Positions 1 through 7,867 of a stretch of 19,202 bases of DNA are shown here, piece after piece; position 1 is the stretch's first letter; each line of letters opens with the position of its first letter. A program made the position numbers and the translations under genes. Source of the stretch: Tannerellaceae bacterium (GTDB lineage Bacteria; Bacteroidota; Bacteroidia; Bacteroidales; Tannerellaceae); the NCBI GenBank assembly GCA_031279915.1, contig JAITHO010000058.1:1-19202 (forward strand), in the 5' to 3' direction. Under the pieces are notes generated by a model that saw nothing but the letters and a program-made list of their open reading frames with translations, did no database searches and was not told the origin of the DNA.

Positions 1-2487
1 TCCGGTTCCACTGCTACCCAATATAGGCGCCCGTACTAACCAATCTTTTGTCATTTTGTTGTACCAGTCGAAGTTGATATAGAGTTTGCTGTTAAAGAAA
101 CGTGAATCGAAGCCAATATTCAGTTGCTCGGAAGTTTCCCACTTAATGTCGGGGTTTGGAGCAATATCGGGATACGCACCCTGCGTTAGCAAGGATTTGT
201 CGATACCAGGGAAATAGACAGCTATACCGTCAGACATGTTGATGGTGCCCAAATACTGAAACGGACTGATAGCCGAATTTCCATTTTGCCCCCAGCTTGC
301 CCTCAACTTCAGAAAGCCCATACGAGGAATAGCTCTCATTATAAAATCGGTGTTTGTTATTACCCATCCTGCGGATACCGAAGGGAAATATGCCCATCTG
401 TTATTCGGCGCAAAATTTGACGAACCATCGGCGCGGAAAATCAATGACAGCATATAGGTTTCTTTGTAATCATAATTCAGCCGCGAAAAGAATGACAACA
501 AGCGAGTTTCTACCAACGGAGCGCCGCCGAGTGTTGTAAGTTCGGGCGATATAGTTGGAACATTATCCAGATAAGCAAATTTGAAACTGTCAAAAACAGA
601 GCCTTGATTGCTTCCGCTTATATTTTGCCCTATCCCGCTTCTTTCAGCCGACATGCCTACCATCACGCTTAGCATGTTTTGAGCAAAGCCCTTTTTATAA
701 TTCAGCGTAGTGTCGAATATCCACCTTAAAGAGCTTGACTGAGATTGGCTAACGATGTCTATTGTTTGAATATGCGCCGGGTCTGAGCCAATATGGAATG
801 TAGGCGTATAAGACCTTGCGTAATCAGATATTGTATTTATTCCGAAGCCGGATAGCAATATCAAATCTTTTATAGGCTGAATAGATACATATATTCTTCC
901 GTTTATCGCCTGGGATAAATTCTCTCTGTTTTTCTGTGCGTAATCAATGATCGCATAAGGATTGGCATGCGGTTCAAACCATGGCAGGGTATAGTGATAC
1001 TCTCCGGTTTCGTCGTACATAGGCAGGAACGGATTGGTAGCCAAAGCGCTTCTGATATTATTATTCGCCCCGCCGGTGCTTAAGTTGCCGCTTCTTTTTG
1101 TGTAGCTGTAAGTCAAGCTTTCGCCGATTTTCAGTATGTCGAAGTCGCGGTTTTTAGCGACAACGAACTCTGTGTTTATTCGGAATGTATATCGCTGATA
1201 GTATGGATTGGCCGGCTTCCCAATAATTCCTAACTGATCCAGATAGGAGAGGCCCATAGAGTATTTGCCATGTTCGTTACCACCGGTCAAATTAAGGGAA
1301 TGGTTTTGCATCGGAGCTTTGTTGTTTGTGATCTCTTCCAGCCAATTGGTTCCGCTCCACTGGCCGGACTCTATTTTATTCCAGTCCGGAACTAGTTTTG
1401 CATAGTCAAAATCGGGCAACCCTGAATTTCTGGCGCTTTCGCTCATTATCATAGCATAGTCTTGGGCATTTAAAGGCTTGGGCATGCGATAAGTGGTTTG
1501 TATAGCATAATATCCGTCGTATTGCAAGGATACCTTACCCTTTTCGCCCTGTTTGGTAGTTATAAGAATTACTCCATTTGCGGCACGCGATCCATAGATG
1601 GCCGAGGAGGCTGCATCTTTTAGTACGTCTATGGCTTCGATATCGGCCGTATTTAGATTGCTGATATTGCCGACAGTCACTCCGTCGACAATAAACAGAG
1701 GCGTGGAGTTGCCAGTAGTTCCTATACCGCGAATGGAAACCTTGAAGTCTGAGCCGGGCTGGCCCGATGTTTTTGTAATACTTAATCCGGGAGACTGGCT
1801 TTGAAGTGCGCCTAACACTGAAGTAGAATTCATCTTCGATACATCCTCTCCCGATACATGTATGGTCGCGCCGGTCACTAACTTTTTCTTCTGCACCCCA
1901 TAACCAACTACAACTACCTCTTCAAGGGTTTGAGCGTTCTCGTGCATCACTAGCTTGAATACGGTGCGATTGCTGACGGATAGTTCTTGCTGGGTATAGC
2001 CTATATAGGTAAGGGTTAGGAGGGCATTGGAGGCTACTTCGAGGCTGAAATTGCCGTCGATGTCGGTTGTCGTTCCGTTCGTTGTGCCGCTTTCTACGAT
2101 GTTGGCGCCGATGATGGGTTCGCCATGAGTGTCGACTACTTTGCCGCTTACGGTTTTGCGGTCGCTATACATCGGAGCGCTCGGAGCAGAAAGGATCAGA
2201 ATTTTCTTGCCCTCTATCCGGAACATGGCATTAAGGCCGCTGAGAATCTCCGTCATGGCTTGCGATAGGGGTTTGTTGCTTAGGCTAACGTTAATCCTGG
2301 TTGAGGGATCTATTACCGACTCGTTATAGGCAACGGTATAGGAGGTTTGAGTTTCGATTTCCTCAAACACTTCTGATATGCGCGTGTTGCTTAGGTTGAT
2401 TGTTACGTTCGCTTCCTGAGCTTGCGACCATACGGGGGCGCATAGCAGCAGGTAAATAGTAAAAGATAAAAGATTGCGTATTTTCAT
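1..2487 (-). CDS. SusC/RagA-family TonB-dependent outer-membrane receptor with STN domain (3' end cut by window)
   Basis: Outer-membrane importer of the SusC/RagA class, which takes up glycans or other large nutrients with a SusD-like lipoprotein and TonB energy. The frame is open from the ATG at 2487 to base 1, giving 829 residues; related STN-bearing SusC proteins have roughly 1100, so the rest of the barrel lies outside. A signal peptide (about residues 1-22) is followed by an STN domain (about 25-75), which in this class contacts a FecR anti-sigma factor, a carboxypeptidase-regulatory-like domain (about 93-175), and the SusC/RagA signature LEEVVVVGYG at 188-197. The plug follows with DVLKDAASSAIYGSRAANG, then the barrel with FRADGSSNFAPNNRW. 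The FecR gene lies 12 bp upstream in the same direction, so the pair is probably co-transcribed. The substrate cannot be told; a SusD gene would be expected beyond base 1. Confidence 0.95.
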   Translation of the reverse strand, partial: MKIRNLLSFTIYLLLCAPVWSQAQEANVTINLSNTRISEVFEEIETQTSYTVAYNESVIDPSTRINVSLSNKPLSQAMTEILSGLNAMFRIEGKKILILSAPSAPMYSDRKTVSGKVVDTHGEPIIGANIVESGTTNGTTTDIDGNFSLEVASNALLTLTYIGYTQQELSVSNRTVFKLVMHENAQTLEEVVVVGYGVQKKKLVTGATIHVSGEDVSKMNSTSVLGALQSQSPGLSITKTSGQPGSDFKVSIRGIGTTGNSTPLFIVDGVTVGNISNLNTADIEAIDVLKDAASSAIYGSRAANGVILITTKQGEKGKVSLQYDGYYAIQTTYRMPKPLNAQDYAMIMSESARNSGLPDFDYAKLVPDWNKIESGQWSGTNWLEEITNNKAPMQNHSLNLTGGNEHGKYSMGLSYLDQLGIIGKPANPYYQRYTFRINTEFVVAKNRDFDILKIGESLTYSYTKRSGNLSTGGANNNIRSALATNPFLPMYDETGEYHYTLPWFEPHANPYAIIDYAQKNRENLSQAINGRIYVSIQPIKDLILLSGFGINTISDYARSYTPTFHIGSDPAHIQTIDIVSQSQSSSLRWIFDTTLNYKKGFAQNMLSVMVGMSAERSGIGQNISGSNQGSVFDSFKFAYLDNVPTISPELTTLGGAPLVETRLLSFFSRLNYDYKETYMLSLIFRADGSSNFAPNNRWAYFPSVSAGWVITNTDFIMRAIPRMGFLKLRASWGQNGNSAISPFQYLGTINMSDGIAVYFPGIDKSLLTQGAYPDIAPNPDIKWETSEQLNIGFDSRFFNSKLYINFDWYNKMTKDWLVRAPILGSSGTG

Positions 2488-2499
2488 TTCATCACTGAG

Positions 2500-3477
2500 T
2501 TAATAAATATATACTGTTTTGTTTTCCATTTTATATTCAAGGCCGGGCACGAGCTGACGGAGGGTATGCAGAACGTCGGCGAGCGATTCCTCTTCGGCAA
2601 ATTTCACGGTGAGCGTTTCATTGCCGAGATGGGTTGAGTTAAGGAAGATCCTAACGTCAAAATGCCGTTCCATCTCCTTTATAATATTATGAAGCGATGC
2701 GCTTCGGAAGGCGAGTAAGCCTTTCTCCCATTCGAGAATGATGTCGGTATGAATCTCGCGCCGCCTTACGTTGTGGGTTTCTCTGTCGTATACGATCTGC
2801 GACTGCTGGTTGAGATTGTATGTGGAGCCTTCGCTCTTGACGTTTACCTCTATGGTACCTTCAACGAGAGTGGCGATCGCATTTCGGCTATCGGGATAGG
2901 ACGATACGTTGAATACGGTGCCCGTGGCCCTTACATCCATATCCTTTGTTTTTACGATAAATGGCCTATCCTTGCCGGATGCTACGGTAAACTTTGCTTC
3001 GCCCGAAAGATATAGGCTGCGGATGCGTCCTTTGAATTGCTGCGGATAGATGAGCGTTGCTCCTGAATTGAGGTGAACAGAACTGTTGTCGGGCAGGGTG
3101 ATTTGGCGCGTTTCACCGTAAGGAACATACAGCTCTACAAGGAGAGTATCCTCGCCCGATGCTCGACCCGCATGCCACCAGTGCGAGGCAGCTGCTGTGG
3201 CGATAACCGGAAGGATATACATAGCGGCGATGCGAAGCATGCGAGCCATATTAGGCCGTCGAGCTTCTTTGCCGCGAATCTTCTGCCTAACTTCTTGATA
3301 CGAACGCTCCGTGGATGCGTCGGGCGCTACCTTAATATCTTCCCATAGCTGAGCGAGCGCTTCGTCTTTTGCCTCCTGGGATTCGCGGCGCAGTAGCCAC
3401 TTACTGAAACTTTTCTGCACATCTTCCGAATAATCTCGCCGAAAGAATTGTTGTATTATTTCTCTTACTCTTCGCAT
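2500..3477 (-). CDS. FecR-family anti-sigma factor with C-terminal DUF4974 domain
   Basis: Inner-membrane anti-sigma factor that in this family holds an ECF sigma factor inactive until a signal comes from the STN domain of a TonB-dependent receptor. The 325 residues show a cytosolic N-terminal part (1-75), one membrane segment (about 80-100, MLRIAAMYILPVIATAAAS), a periplasmic FecR domain (about 110-205, including VPYGETRQITLPDNSSVHLN and RPFIVKTKDMDVRATGTVF), and a C-terminal DUF4974 domain (about 255-325, ending LEYKMENKTVYIY). It sits 12 bp upstream of the SusC-like receptor, the usual pairing. Unusually, no ECF sigma gene lies upstream: there are 215 bp and then a divergent DUF2851 gene. 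The partner sigma is therefore encoded elsewhere, lost, or possibly the one at 5953-6465, though that gene has its own candidate anti-sigma. I found no good TAnnTTTG promoter for this gene. Confidence 0.92.
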   Translation of the reverse strand: MRRVREIIQQFFRRDYSEDVQKSFSKWLLRRESQEAKDEALAQLWEDIKVAPDASTERSYQEVRQKIRGKEARRPNMARMLRIAAMYILPVIATAAASHWWHAGRASGEDTLLVELYVPYGETRQITLPDNSSVHLNSGATLIYPQQFKGRIRSLYLSGEAKFTVASGKDRPFIVKTKDMDVRATGTVFNVSSYPDSRNAIATLVEGTIEVNVKSEGSTYNLNQQSQIVYDRETHNVRRREIHTDIILEWEKGLLAFRSASLHNIIKEMERHFDVRIFLNSTHLGNETLTVKFAEEESLADVLHTLRQLVPGLEYKMENKTVYIY

Positions 3478-3623
3478 CTGTTTTATTGCTTTTTATATAT
3501 AGACAGGCGAAAGGCGATTTGCACCCAAAGGCTTTCTGCAATTTTTTTTGGATTATAGGGCAGGCGATGCGCATAAGTTGTCGGAACAAACGGAGGGCTT
3601 TCCTGACCATAAAGGCCTCATTA

Positions 3624-3656
3624 TTTGCCGCTGATTTGAAATTAATTCTACCTTTG
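3624..3656 (+). promoter_or_regulatory. Bacteroides-type promoter for the DUF2851 gene
   Basis: A perfect -7 box TACCTTTG (TAnnTTTG) lies at 3649-3656, with TTTG at 3624-3627 and a 21-bp spacer. Transcription would start near 3663, giving a leader of about 30 nt to the ATG at 3693. Box sequences, spacing and position all fit the Bacteroides primary-sigma pattern. Prediction from sequence only. Confidence 0.55.
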
Positions 3657-3692
3657 CGGCCAACAAAATAAATCCTTAACACGAAATTATTT

Positions 3693-4985
3693 ATGGAATC
3701 TCTCCTGCATTATGTTTGGAAACACAAGCTTTACGAAACAAGCGAGCTCATCACTGCCGATAACTTGCGCGTTGAGGTTATCGACCCTGGCCTCGCTAAT
3801 GCAAATGCCGGCCCCGACTTTTTCAACGCCAAACTCCGAATAGGCGATACGCTTTGGGCTGGTAATGTGGAAATTCACGACAAGGCATCCGACTGGTTCA
3901 GGCATCGTCACGACGAGGATCCGGCTTACGATTCGATTATCCTTCACGTTGTTGGATCAAGCGACGCAATCATTTGCCGCGGCAATGGCGATAGGATTCC
4001 GCAGATGCAAATGAACGTACCTAAGCAATTGAGGCTCAATATCGACTGGCTGCTCAGCCGCGATCGCACGATGCCTTGCATGCAGCATCTCGCGGAAATC
4101 GCCCCCGTGAAGCTTACTTCTTGGATGAATGCTTTGCTGAGCGAACGGCTTGAGCGCAAAACCAGGGATGTGTGGCGAGTTCTGCAGCAACACGGTAACG
4201 ATTGGAACGCAACCTTTTATATAATACTTAGCCGCGCTTTTGGATTCGGACTTAACAACGATGCCTTCGAACAGCTCGCCTCTTGTTTGCCCTGGATATA
4301 TATATTGAAACATCGAGGTAGCCTCTTTCAGATCGAAGCTTTGCTCTTTGGGCAGGCCGGCATGCTCGCTTATTGCGATCCCGATGCAAACGATTACTAT
4401 CATCGCCTACGCCAGGAGTATATTTTTTTGCAACAAAAGCTGAGCCTCAAGCCGATGGGCGAATCAAAATTCAAGTTCATGCGCATCCGTCCGACCAATT
4501 CGCCGCACAGAAAGTTGGCCCAGTTGGCAGCAATATGGTATGAACATGACGTACTTTTTTCACGGATTATGAAAGAAAATAAGGTTGAGAACCTGGCCAA
4601 CATTTTCCGCATTGAGCCATCTGAATACTGGCAGTCGCACTATCATTTTCACGACAAATCGTCGCGAGCTCTCTACCCAAGCATGGGCGATAGCGGCCTG
4701 AGTACGATAGTTATAAACGCCGTCGTACCGCTCATGTTTGCCTTTGGCAGAAACAATCGAAAAGAGGAGTATTGCGAGCGGGCAATGCTGTTTCTCGAAA
4801 CTCTTCCTGCGGAGAATAATCGCATCGTCGATACGTTTCGCGCCTCCGGCCTTTGCGCTCATAATGCCGGCGACAGTCAGGCGCTTATCCAACTCCGCAA
4901 CGAATATTGCACGAAGCGCAATTGCCTTAAATGTCGCATCGCTTTCCATTTGCTAAAGAAAAAGGCTGAACCGAAATTGCAATGA
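3693..4985 (+). CDS. DUF2851 family protein
   Basis: A 430-residue protein that I recognise as DUF2851, a Bacteroidota family of unknown biochemical function. Family hallmarks are the N-terminal LLHYVWKHKLY, the stretch GPDFFNAKLRIGDTLWAGNVEIH (about residues 40-62) with repeated Gly, Asp, Glu and His, the SDWFRHRHDEDPAYDSIILHVV segment that follows, and a C-terminal cluster YCTKRNCLKCRIAFHLLK with three cysteines. There is no signal peptide or membrane segment, so it is probably cytosolic. It is a single-gene unit, divergent from fecR, and the next gene starts more than 500 bp downstream. The conserved acidic and His residues near the N-terminus recall a metal site, but this is inference and no activity is assigned. 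The start is supported by the promoter about 30 nt upstream and by conserved sequence from residue 4 on. Confidence 0.88.
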   Translation: MESLLHYVWKHKLYETSELITADNLRVEVIDPGLANANAGPDFFNAKLRIGDTLWAGNVEIHDKASDWFRHRHDEDPAYDSIILHVVGSSDAIICRGNGDRIPQMQMNVPKQLRLNIDWLLSRDRTMPCMQHLAEIAPVKLTSWMNALLSERLERKTRDVWRVLQQHGNDWNATFYIILSRAFGFGLNNDAFEQLASCLPWIYILKHRGSLFQIEALLFGQAGMLAYCDPDANDYYHRLRQEYIFLQQKLSLKPMGESKFKFMRIRPTNSPHRKLAQLAAIWYEHDVLFSRIMKENKVENLANIFRIEPSEYWQSHYHFHDKSSRALYPSMGDSGLSTIVINAVVPLMFAFGRNNRKEEYCERAMLFLETLPAENNRIVDTFRASGLCAHNAGDSQALIQLRNEYCTKRNCLKCRIAFHLLKKKAEPKLQ

Positions 4986-5498
4986 TTCTCCCAAAAAAGT
5001 GCATCATTTTGTACGAAAATATATCCCTATTATCACAATCCATTTTTAATGCATCCGCCCGGATTTGAGGGCGAATTTTAATAGTTGCGCTAAAGTTTGC
5101 AGCTATTTTTTATCACTTAAACAACTTTTTACATATTTGTGGCTGAACGGATGCGGCAAAGCCGGCTGTTTCGTTTGCAAAGCTTGCGGGCTTTATGCAA
5201 CAATATAAGTGTTTTTATGCGCATAAGTTTCCGAATTTGCGCGCATGGGTATCTAAGTTTATTTGCGTAAGCATCTAAGTTTATTTGCGTAAGTATCTAA
5301 GTTTACTTGCGTAAGTAGTCGAATTTGTACAGATAAGTTACCGAATTTGCCTATATTGCTTGCCTAATCGCCCTGCATAAGTGGCTGGGTTGCTTTGCGG
5401 GCATTAGTGGGGGGCCTTGGGCGATTTTATGCAAAGAATTGCGTAACAATTTTGAGGCGCATCCGTCTTCAGGGTATAAACAATAAATTATTTAAGAA
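4986..5498. other. Gene-free region before the DUF4252-sigma operon
   Basis: No convincing coding frame on either strand. The left part (4986-5219) is AT-rich and unremarkable, with no clear terminator after the DUF2851 gene. The centre (5220-5395) is the tandem 22-bp repeat described separately. The right part carries a poor promoter match, CAATTTTG at 5447-5454 (one mismatch to TAnnTTTG, no good -33 box), which would give a leader of about 38 nt to the ATG at 5499. The sigma factor of the downstream operon may use a promoter of its own that I cannot recognise. Confidence 0.6.
5220..5395 (+). repeat. Tandem array of about eight 22-bp units (locus C)
   Basis: Units start at 5220, 5242, 5264, 5286, 5308, 5330 and 5374, with a decayed unit at 5352; each is 22 bp with no indels. 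The three best copies (5242-5307) share the core TATCTAAGTTTA or a one-base variant and are mostly joined by TTTGCGTAAG. Others have the variant core CGAATTTG. A period of 22 is not a multiple of three, so this is not a peptide repeat. The same family recurs at 13329-13438. Confidence 0.85.
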
Positions 5499-5951
5499 AT
5501 GAAGAAGAGTAATAAGTTTTGGATACTTGCGCTGCTTGCGGCGCTTTGTTTGACGGTTGAGGGCCAAAGTATCGACCGTTTGTTTAAGGAATTTGCATCG
5601 GCGGATAACAACGAATCGGTAAAGCTCGGACGATTTATGCTAACGCTTGCGGGCGCATTTACAGACACTTACGGCGTTAACGGAGTAGAGGTTATCAGTC
5701 TTGAGAAGGCCGACGAAGCCGTTAAGCAACGTTTTGCAGAGGCCGTTGGCAAGGTGCGCGACTCTGGCTACGAGCTTATGATCGACGCTCGCGAAAATAA
5801 GCAGCGCACCCGTGTGATGGCTCGCATGAAGGCCGACATAATTCAGGAGCTGGTCGTTTTATCCTTCGGCGATAATCCTGCGCTGATTCGCATTAAGGGC
5901 AGCATCAAGAAGTCGGATATTGATAGAATATTGCAGGAGCATAAGAAATAA
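5499..5951 (+). CDS. DUF4252 domain protein, exported
   Basis: A 150-residue protein with a clear signal peptide (KSNKFWILALLAALCLTVEG, residues 3-22, cut near Gln23), so it acts in or beyond the periplasm. The mature part matches the DUF4252 family of Bacteroidota: FKEFASADNNESVKLGRFML, a central segment with ELMIDARENKQRTRVMARMK, and a C-terminal hydrophobic stretch LVVLSFGDNPALIRIKGSI followed by DIDRIL. The family has no known activity. No lipobox cysteine is visible. It is the first gene of a tight four-gene operon with an ECF sigma gene 1 bp downstream (TAA-g-ATG), a one-TM protein, and a second DUF4252 gene. By analogy with sigma operons that encode their own outputs or sensors, it may be a sensor or target of that sigma factor (inference). 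Confidence 0.88.
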   Translation: MKKSNKFWILALLAALCLTVEGQSIDRLFKEFASADNNESVKLGRFMLTLAGAFTDTYGVNGVEVISLEKADEAVKQRFAEAVGKVRDSGYELMIDARENKQRTRVMARMKADIIQELVVLSFGDNPALIRIKGSIKKSDIDRILQEHKK

Positions 5952-5952
5952 G

Positions 5953-6465
5953 ATGACAGTAGCGGCCTTCAAAGAGCGTTTCCTTCCGCTGCATCCGCGC
6001 TTGTATCGGCTTGCCTTCTCGCTCGTAGAAAATAGCAGCGATGCGGAGGATGTGCTGCAGGAGGTTTACCTAAAGTTGTGGTCGAAGCGCAAAGAGCTGA
6101 GCGCAATTATCAACGTTGAGGCCTATTGCGTCACACTTGTGCGCAACACGAGCATCGATCGGCTGCGAAACGCAAGGCCCGGACTTTTGGCAAAGCAGGA
6201 GGACGTGGCCGACGAAGCATCCGCATCATCGCCCGAAACGACCGCCATCCGCCGCGAAGAGCTTGCACTCGTGAAGCAATTAATTGACCGACTTCCTGAC
6301 AACCAACGGAAAGTTCTCCGACTATATGGCCTCAAAGAGTATTCCCTGCGGGAAATCGAACAGATAACCGGACTAAGCTCCATCAACGTCCGCGTGCTGT
6401 TATCCCGGGCACGTAAGATCATTCGGGAACAATTCTTACAATTATCCAGTTATGAACGAATTTGA
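5953..6465 (+). CDS. ECF-type RNA polymerase sigma factor
   Basis: A 170-residue sigma-70-family factor that redirects RNA polymerase to a specific regulon. Region 2 (about residues 8-75) shows RLYRLAFSLVENSSDAEDVLQEVYLKLW and the YCVTLVRNTSIDRLRN segment; region 4 (about 105-160) shows LPDNQRKVLRLYGLKEYSLREIEQITG and the helix-turn-helix INVRVLLSRARKIIRE. Regions 1.1 and 3 are absent, as in ECF factors. I place the start at the ATG at 5953, one base after the stop of the DUF4252 gene, rather than at an in-frame ATG at 5920 inside it: homology begins only after 5953, and an AGGAG at 5934-5938 precedes it. The last 14 bases overlap the next gene, pointing to translational coupling with its likely anti-sigma factor. 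Confidence 0.93.
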   Translation: MTVAAFKERFLPLHPRLYRLAFSLVENSSDAEDVLQEVYLKLWSKRKELSAIINVEAYCVTLVRNTSIDRLRNARPGLLAKQEDVADEASASSPETTAIRREELALVKQLIDRLPDNQRKVLRLYGLKEYSLREIEQITGLSSINVRVLLSRARKIIREQFLQLSSYERI

Positions 6466-6829
6466 ATTTGATAAAATAATGAACGAAGCTTTGCAGGTAA
6501 AGCTTCCCGCAGGCCTGTCCGAACGCTTGGAGAAAGCCCTCGACGCACGTGCAAGCCGCGATGCCCGCTTGCGGAGGCTCCGGCGCCTAACGCCCCTCGT
6601 AGGCTTGGCCGCATCGCTGATAATATGCGCAGGGATATTCCTCTCGCATCGACGCACTCCCCAGCGGGATACCTTCAGCGATCCGCGCGAAGCCGCCATC
6701 GCAGCCGAGCAGATGCTCACCTTCGTCTCCCAAGAACTCAATCTGGGGCTAGAGCAAGTCGCCTCAGTAAACAAAGAAACAATGCAACGCATCCACAATG
6801 TTTTAAACGAACCATTCAATAATAAATAA
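6452..6829 (+). CDS. Small single-pass membrane protein, candidate anti-sigma factor
   Basis: A 125-residue protein with a charged N-terminal half (1-48, rich in Arg, Lys, Glu and Asp), one membrane segment (about 50-68, LVGLAASLIICAGIFLSHR), and a hydrophilic C-terminal part of about 55 residues. It has no signal peptide; the topology would be N-terminus in the cytosol. It starts 14 bp inside the sigma gene, the arrangement typical of sigma/anti-sigma pairs. The sequence FDKIMNEALQVKLPAGLSERLEKALDARA at the start (residues 5-33) looks helical, as expected for a sigma-binding segment. I do not recognise a named anti-sigma domain such as zf-HC2 or FecR, so the role rests on position, size and topology. 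The next gene starts 3 bp after its stop. Confidence 0.75.
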   Translation: MNEFEFDKIMNEALQVKLPAGLSERLEKALDARASRDARLRRLRRLTPLVGLAASLIICAGIFLSHRRTPQRDTFSDPREAAIAAEQMLTFVSQELNLGLEQVASVNKETMQRIHNVLNEPFNNK

Positions 6830-6832
6830 ACA

Positions 6833-7309
6833 ATGAAATCAAAAATGAGAATAAATATGAAAGCAATAATCCCCATGCTATGCCTCCTCCTCGCAACGCC
6901 AGGCATCGCGCAGAGCAAACTGTTCGACAAGTATGCCGACAACGACAACGTCAAGTCAGTATATATATCCAAAGCCATGTTCGACATGATTCCCATGATT
7001 GGCGACGTAGGCATGAGCCTCACCAACCTGAAAGGCAAGATCGAATCCCTCCAGCTGCTATCAGCCGACCGCAAGGAGTTAGCCTCCCAGATGCGCAGTG
7101 AATTCTCCCAGCTCGTAAGCAAGCACCATACCGATCTGATGCACGTACGCGACGGCAAAAGCAGAGTGAACTTCTACTCCAGCGGCTCCGGCGAACATCT
7201 AAAAGACCTCATCCTCATCATCGACTCCGATACCGCCTACACCGTGATGCAAATCCTCGGCAACTTCACCCTGAAGGACATCCAAGGAGTCATAAAGGAC
7301 ATCCAATAG
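6833..7309 (+). CDS. Second DUF4252 domain protein, exported
   Basis: 158 residues with a signal peptide (about residues 9-27, MKAIIPMLCLLLATPGIAQ) and a DUF4252-like mature part starting KLFDKYADNDNVKSVYISKAMF, with the same layout as the first gene of the operon but low identity to it. Later landmarks are LESLQLLSADR-like packing, the VSKHHTDLMHVRDGKSRV segment, and a C-terminal LKDLILIIDSDTAYTVMQIL. It begins 3 bp after the one-TM protein and closes the operon. ATGs at 6845 and 6857 are alternative starts; 6857 gives the tidiest signal peptide, while 6833 gives the tightest spacing. An inverted repeat follows at 7339-7376. The two DUF4252 paralogs flanking the sigma pair suggest a dedicated output or signal complex (inference). 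Confidence 0.87.
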   Translation: MKSKMRINMKAIIPMLCLLLATPGIAQSKLFDKYADNDNVKSVYISKAMFDMIPMIGDVGMSLTNLKGKIESLQLLSADRKELASQMRSEFSQLVSKHHTDLMHVRDGKSRVNFYSSGSGEHLKDLILIIDSDTAYTVMQILGNFTLKDIQGVIKDIQ

Positions 7310-7338
7310 CGACCCCGCTTAATCATTTATCCGCAAAT

Positions 7339-7376
7339 AATTCCCCCTCCGCCCCCCTCCCGTCGGAGAGGGAATT
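7339..7376. terminator. Stem-loop between convergent operons, probable terminator
   Basis: Arms AATTCCCCCTCCG (7339-7351) and CGGAGAGGGAATT (7364-7376) pair over 13 positions with a single C/A mismatch and enclose a 12-nt C-rich loop. It lies 30 bp after the second DUF4252 gene. There is no U-run on either side, so it is not a textbook intrinsic terminator; it could also stabilise mRNA 3' ends. Confidence 0.5.
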
Positions 7377-7463
7377 AACAAGATAGCTCTGCAAAATGCA
7401 ATTATCGCGCAAGCCGATCAGAAACAGCATTCTAATTTATCCCATCAACATTACCCGTAGCCC

Positions 7464-7842
7464 TCAACACTGTTGATCGCTCCATTGCACCGGCGCGAAT
7501 CCCTCAACAATATTGATAGCGCAAAAAAGACCGTATCGCCGCCCTCAACAAGAAATACTGTAAAAGATTTTGCAGATTTACCGCGCCCAACAATCTTGAA
7601 CCCCCCAAAAAGTTCTATCTATACGAATCAACAAGCCGTGGATCCTCGAAATCGTGAGCTTTGCATAAGCTCAACAATGTAGACTACTCCGCCCTGACGC
7701 AGCAGAGCTACCAACATTGTCGACACTCCCCGCCATAGCGAAACCGATCTACCAACAATGTCGACTCCCTCCGCCCTGACGGAGCAGATCTGCCAACAAT
7801 GTTGCCCCCCTCCCTGTCACAACGGGCTGTCAACAATGTTGA
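7464..7842. repeat. Array A: ten palindromic units at ~41-bp spacing
   Basis: Cores of the form YCAACA-N-TGTYGA recur at 7464, 7504, 7545, 7587, 7628, 7671, 7711, 7752, 7793 and 7830 (start of the 13-bp core). Spacings are 40, 41, 42, 41, 43, 40, 41, 41 and 37. The first (TCAACACTGTTGA) and last (TCAACAATGTTGA) cores are perfect odd palindromes; units 3-5 are badly decayed. Spacers near 7720-7790 resemble one another, and one contains the small inverted repeat CTCCG-ccctga-CGGAG. The period is not a multiple of three. Confidence 0.8.
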
Positions 7843-7867
7843 CGCTCCCTAAGTCATTGTGCCTTCC

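Larger units (their letters stand above)
7310..7867. other. Convergent intergenic region with stem-loop and palindrome array A
   Basis: This gap separates the ends of two convergent operons. It holds a GC-rich stem-loop at 7339-7376 and, from 7464 to 7842, a periodic array of short palindromes (separate entries). No coding frame is convincing; an open frame at 7473-7682 lies wholly within the decayed part of the array. Confidence 0.7.

Noticed and set aside
3401..3682. Minus-strand frame upstream of fecR as a possible missing sigma factor
   Set aside because: Its translation shows none of the sigma region 2 or region 4 motifs and overlaps the fecR start in another frame.
6442..7158. 238-codon frame on the minus strand
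   Set aside because: It is antisense to the one-TM protein and second DUF4252 genes, both of which have good protein features.
7473..7682. Open frame of 69 codons
   Set aside because: It lies inside the decayed part of array A, whose 41-bp period is not a multiple of three, and resembles no protein.
7464..7842. CRISPR array
   Set aside because: The repeated core is only about 13 bp and imperfect, spacers are partly similar to each other, and there are no cas genes.
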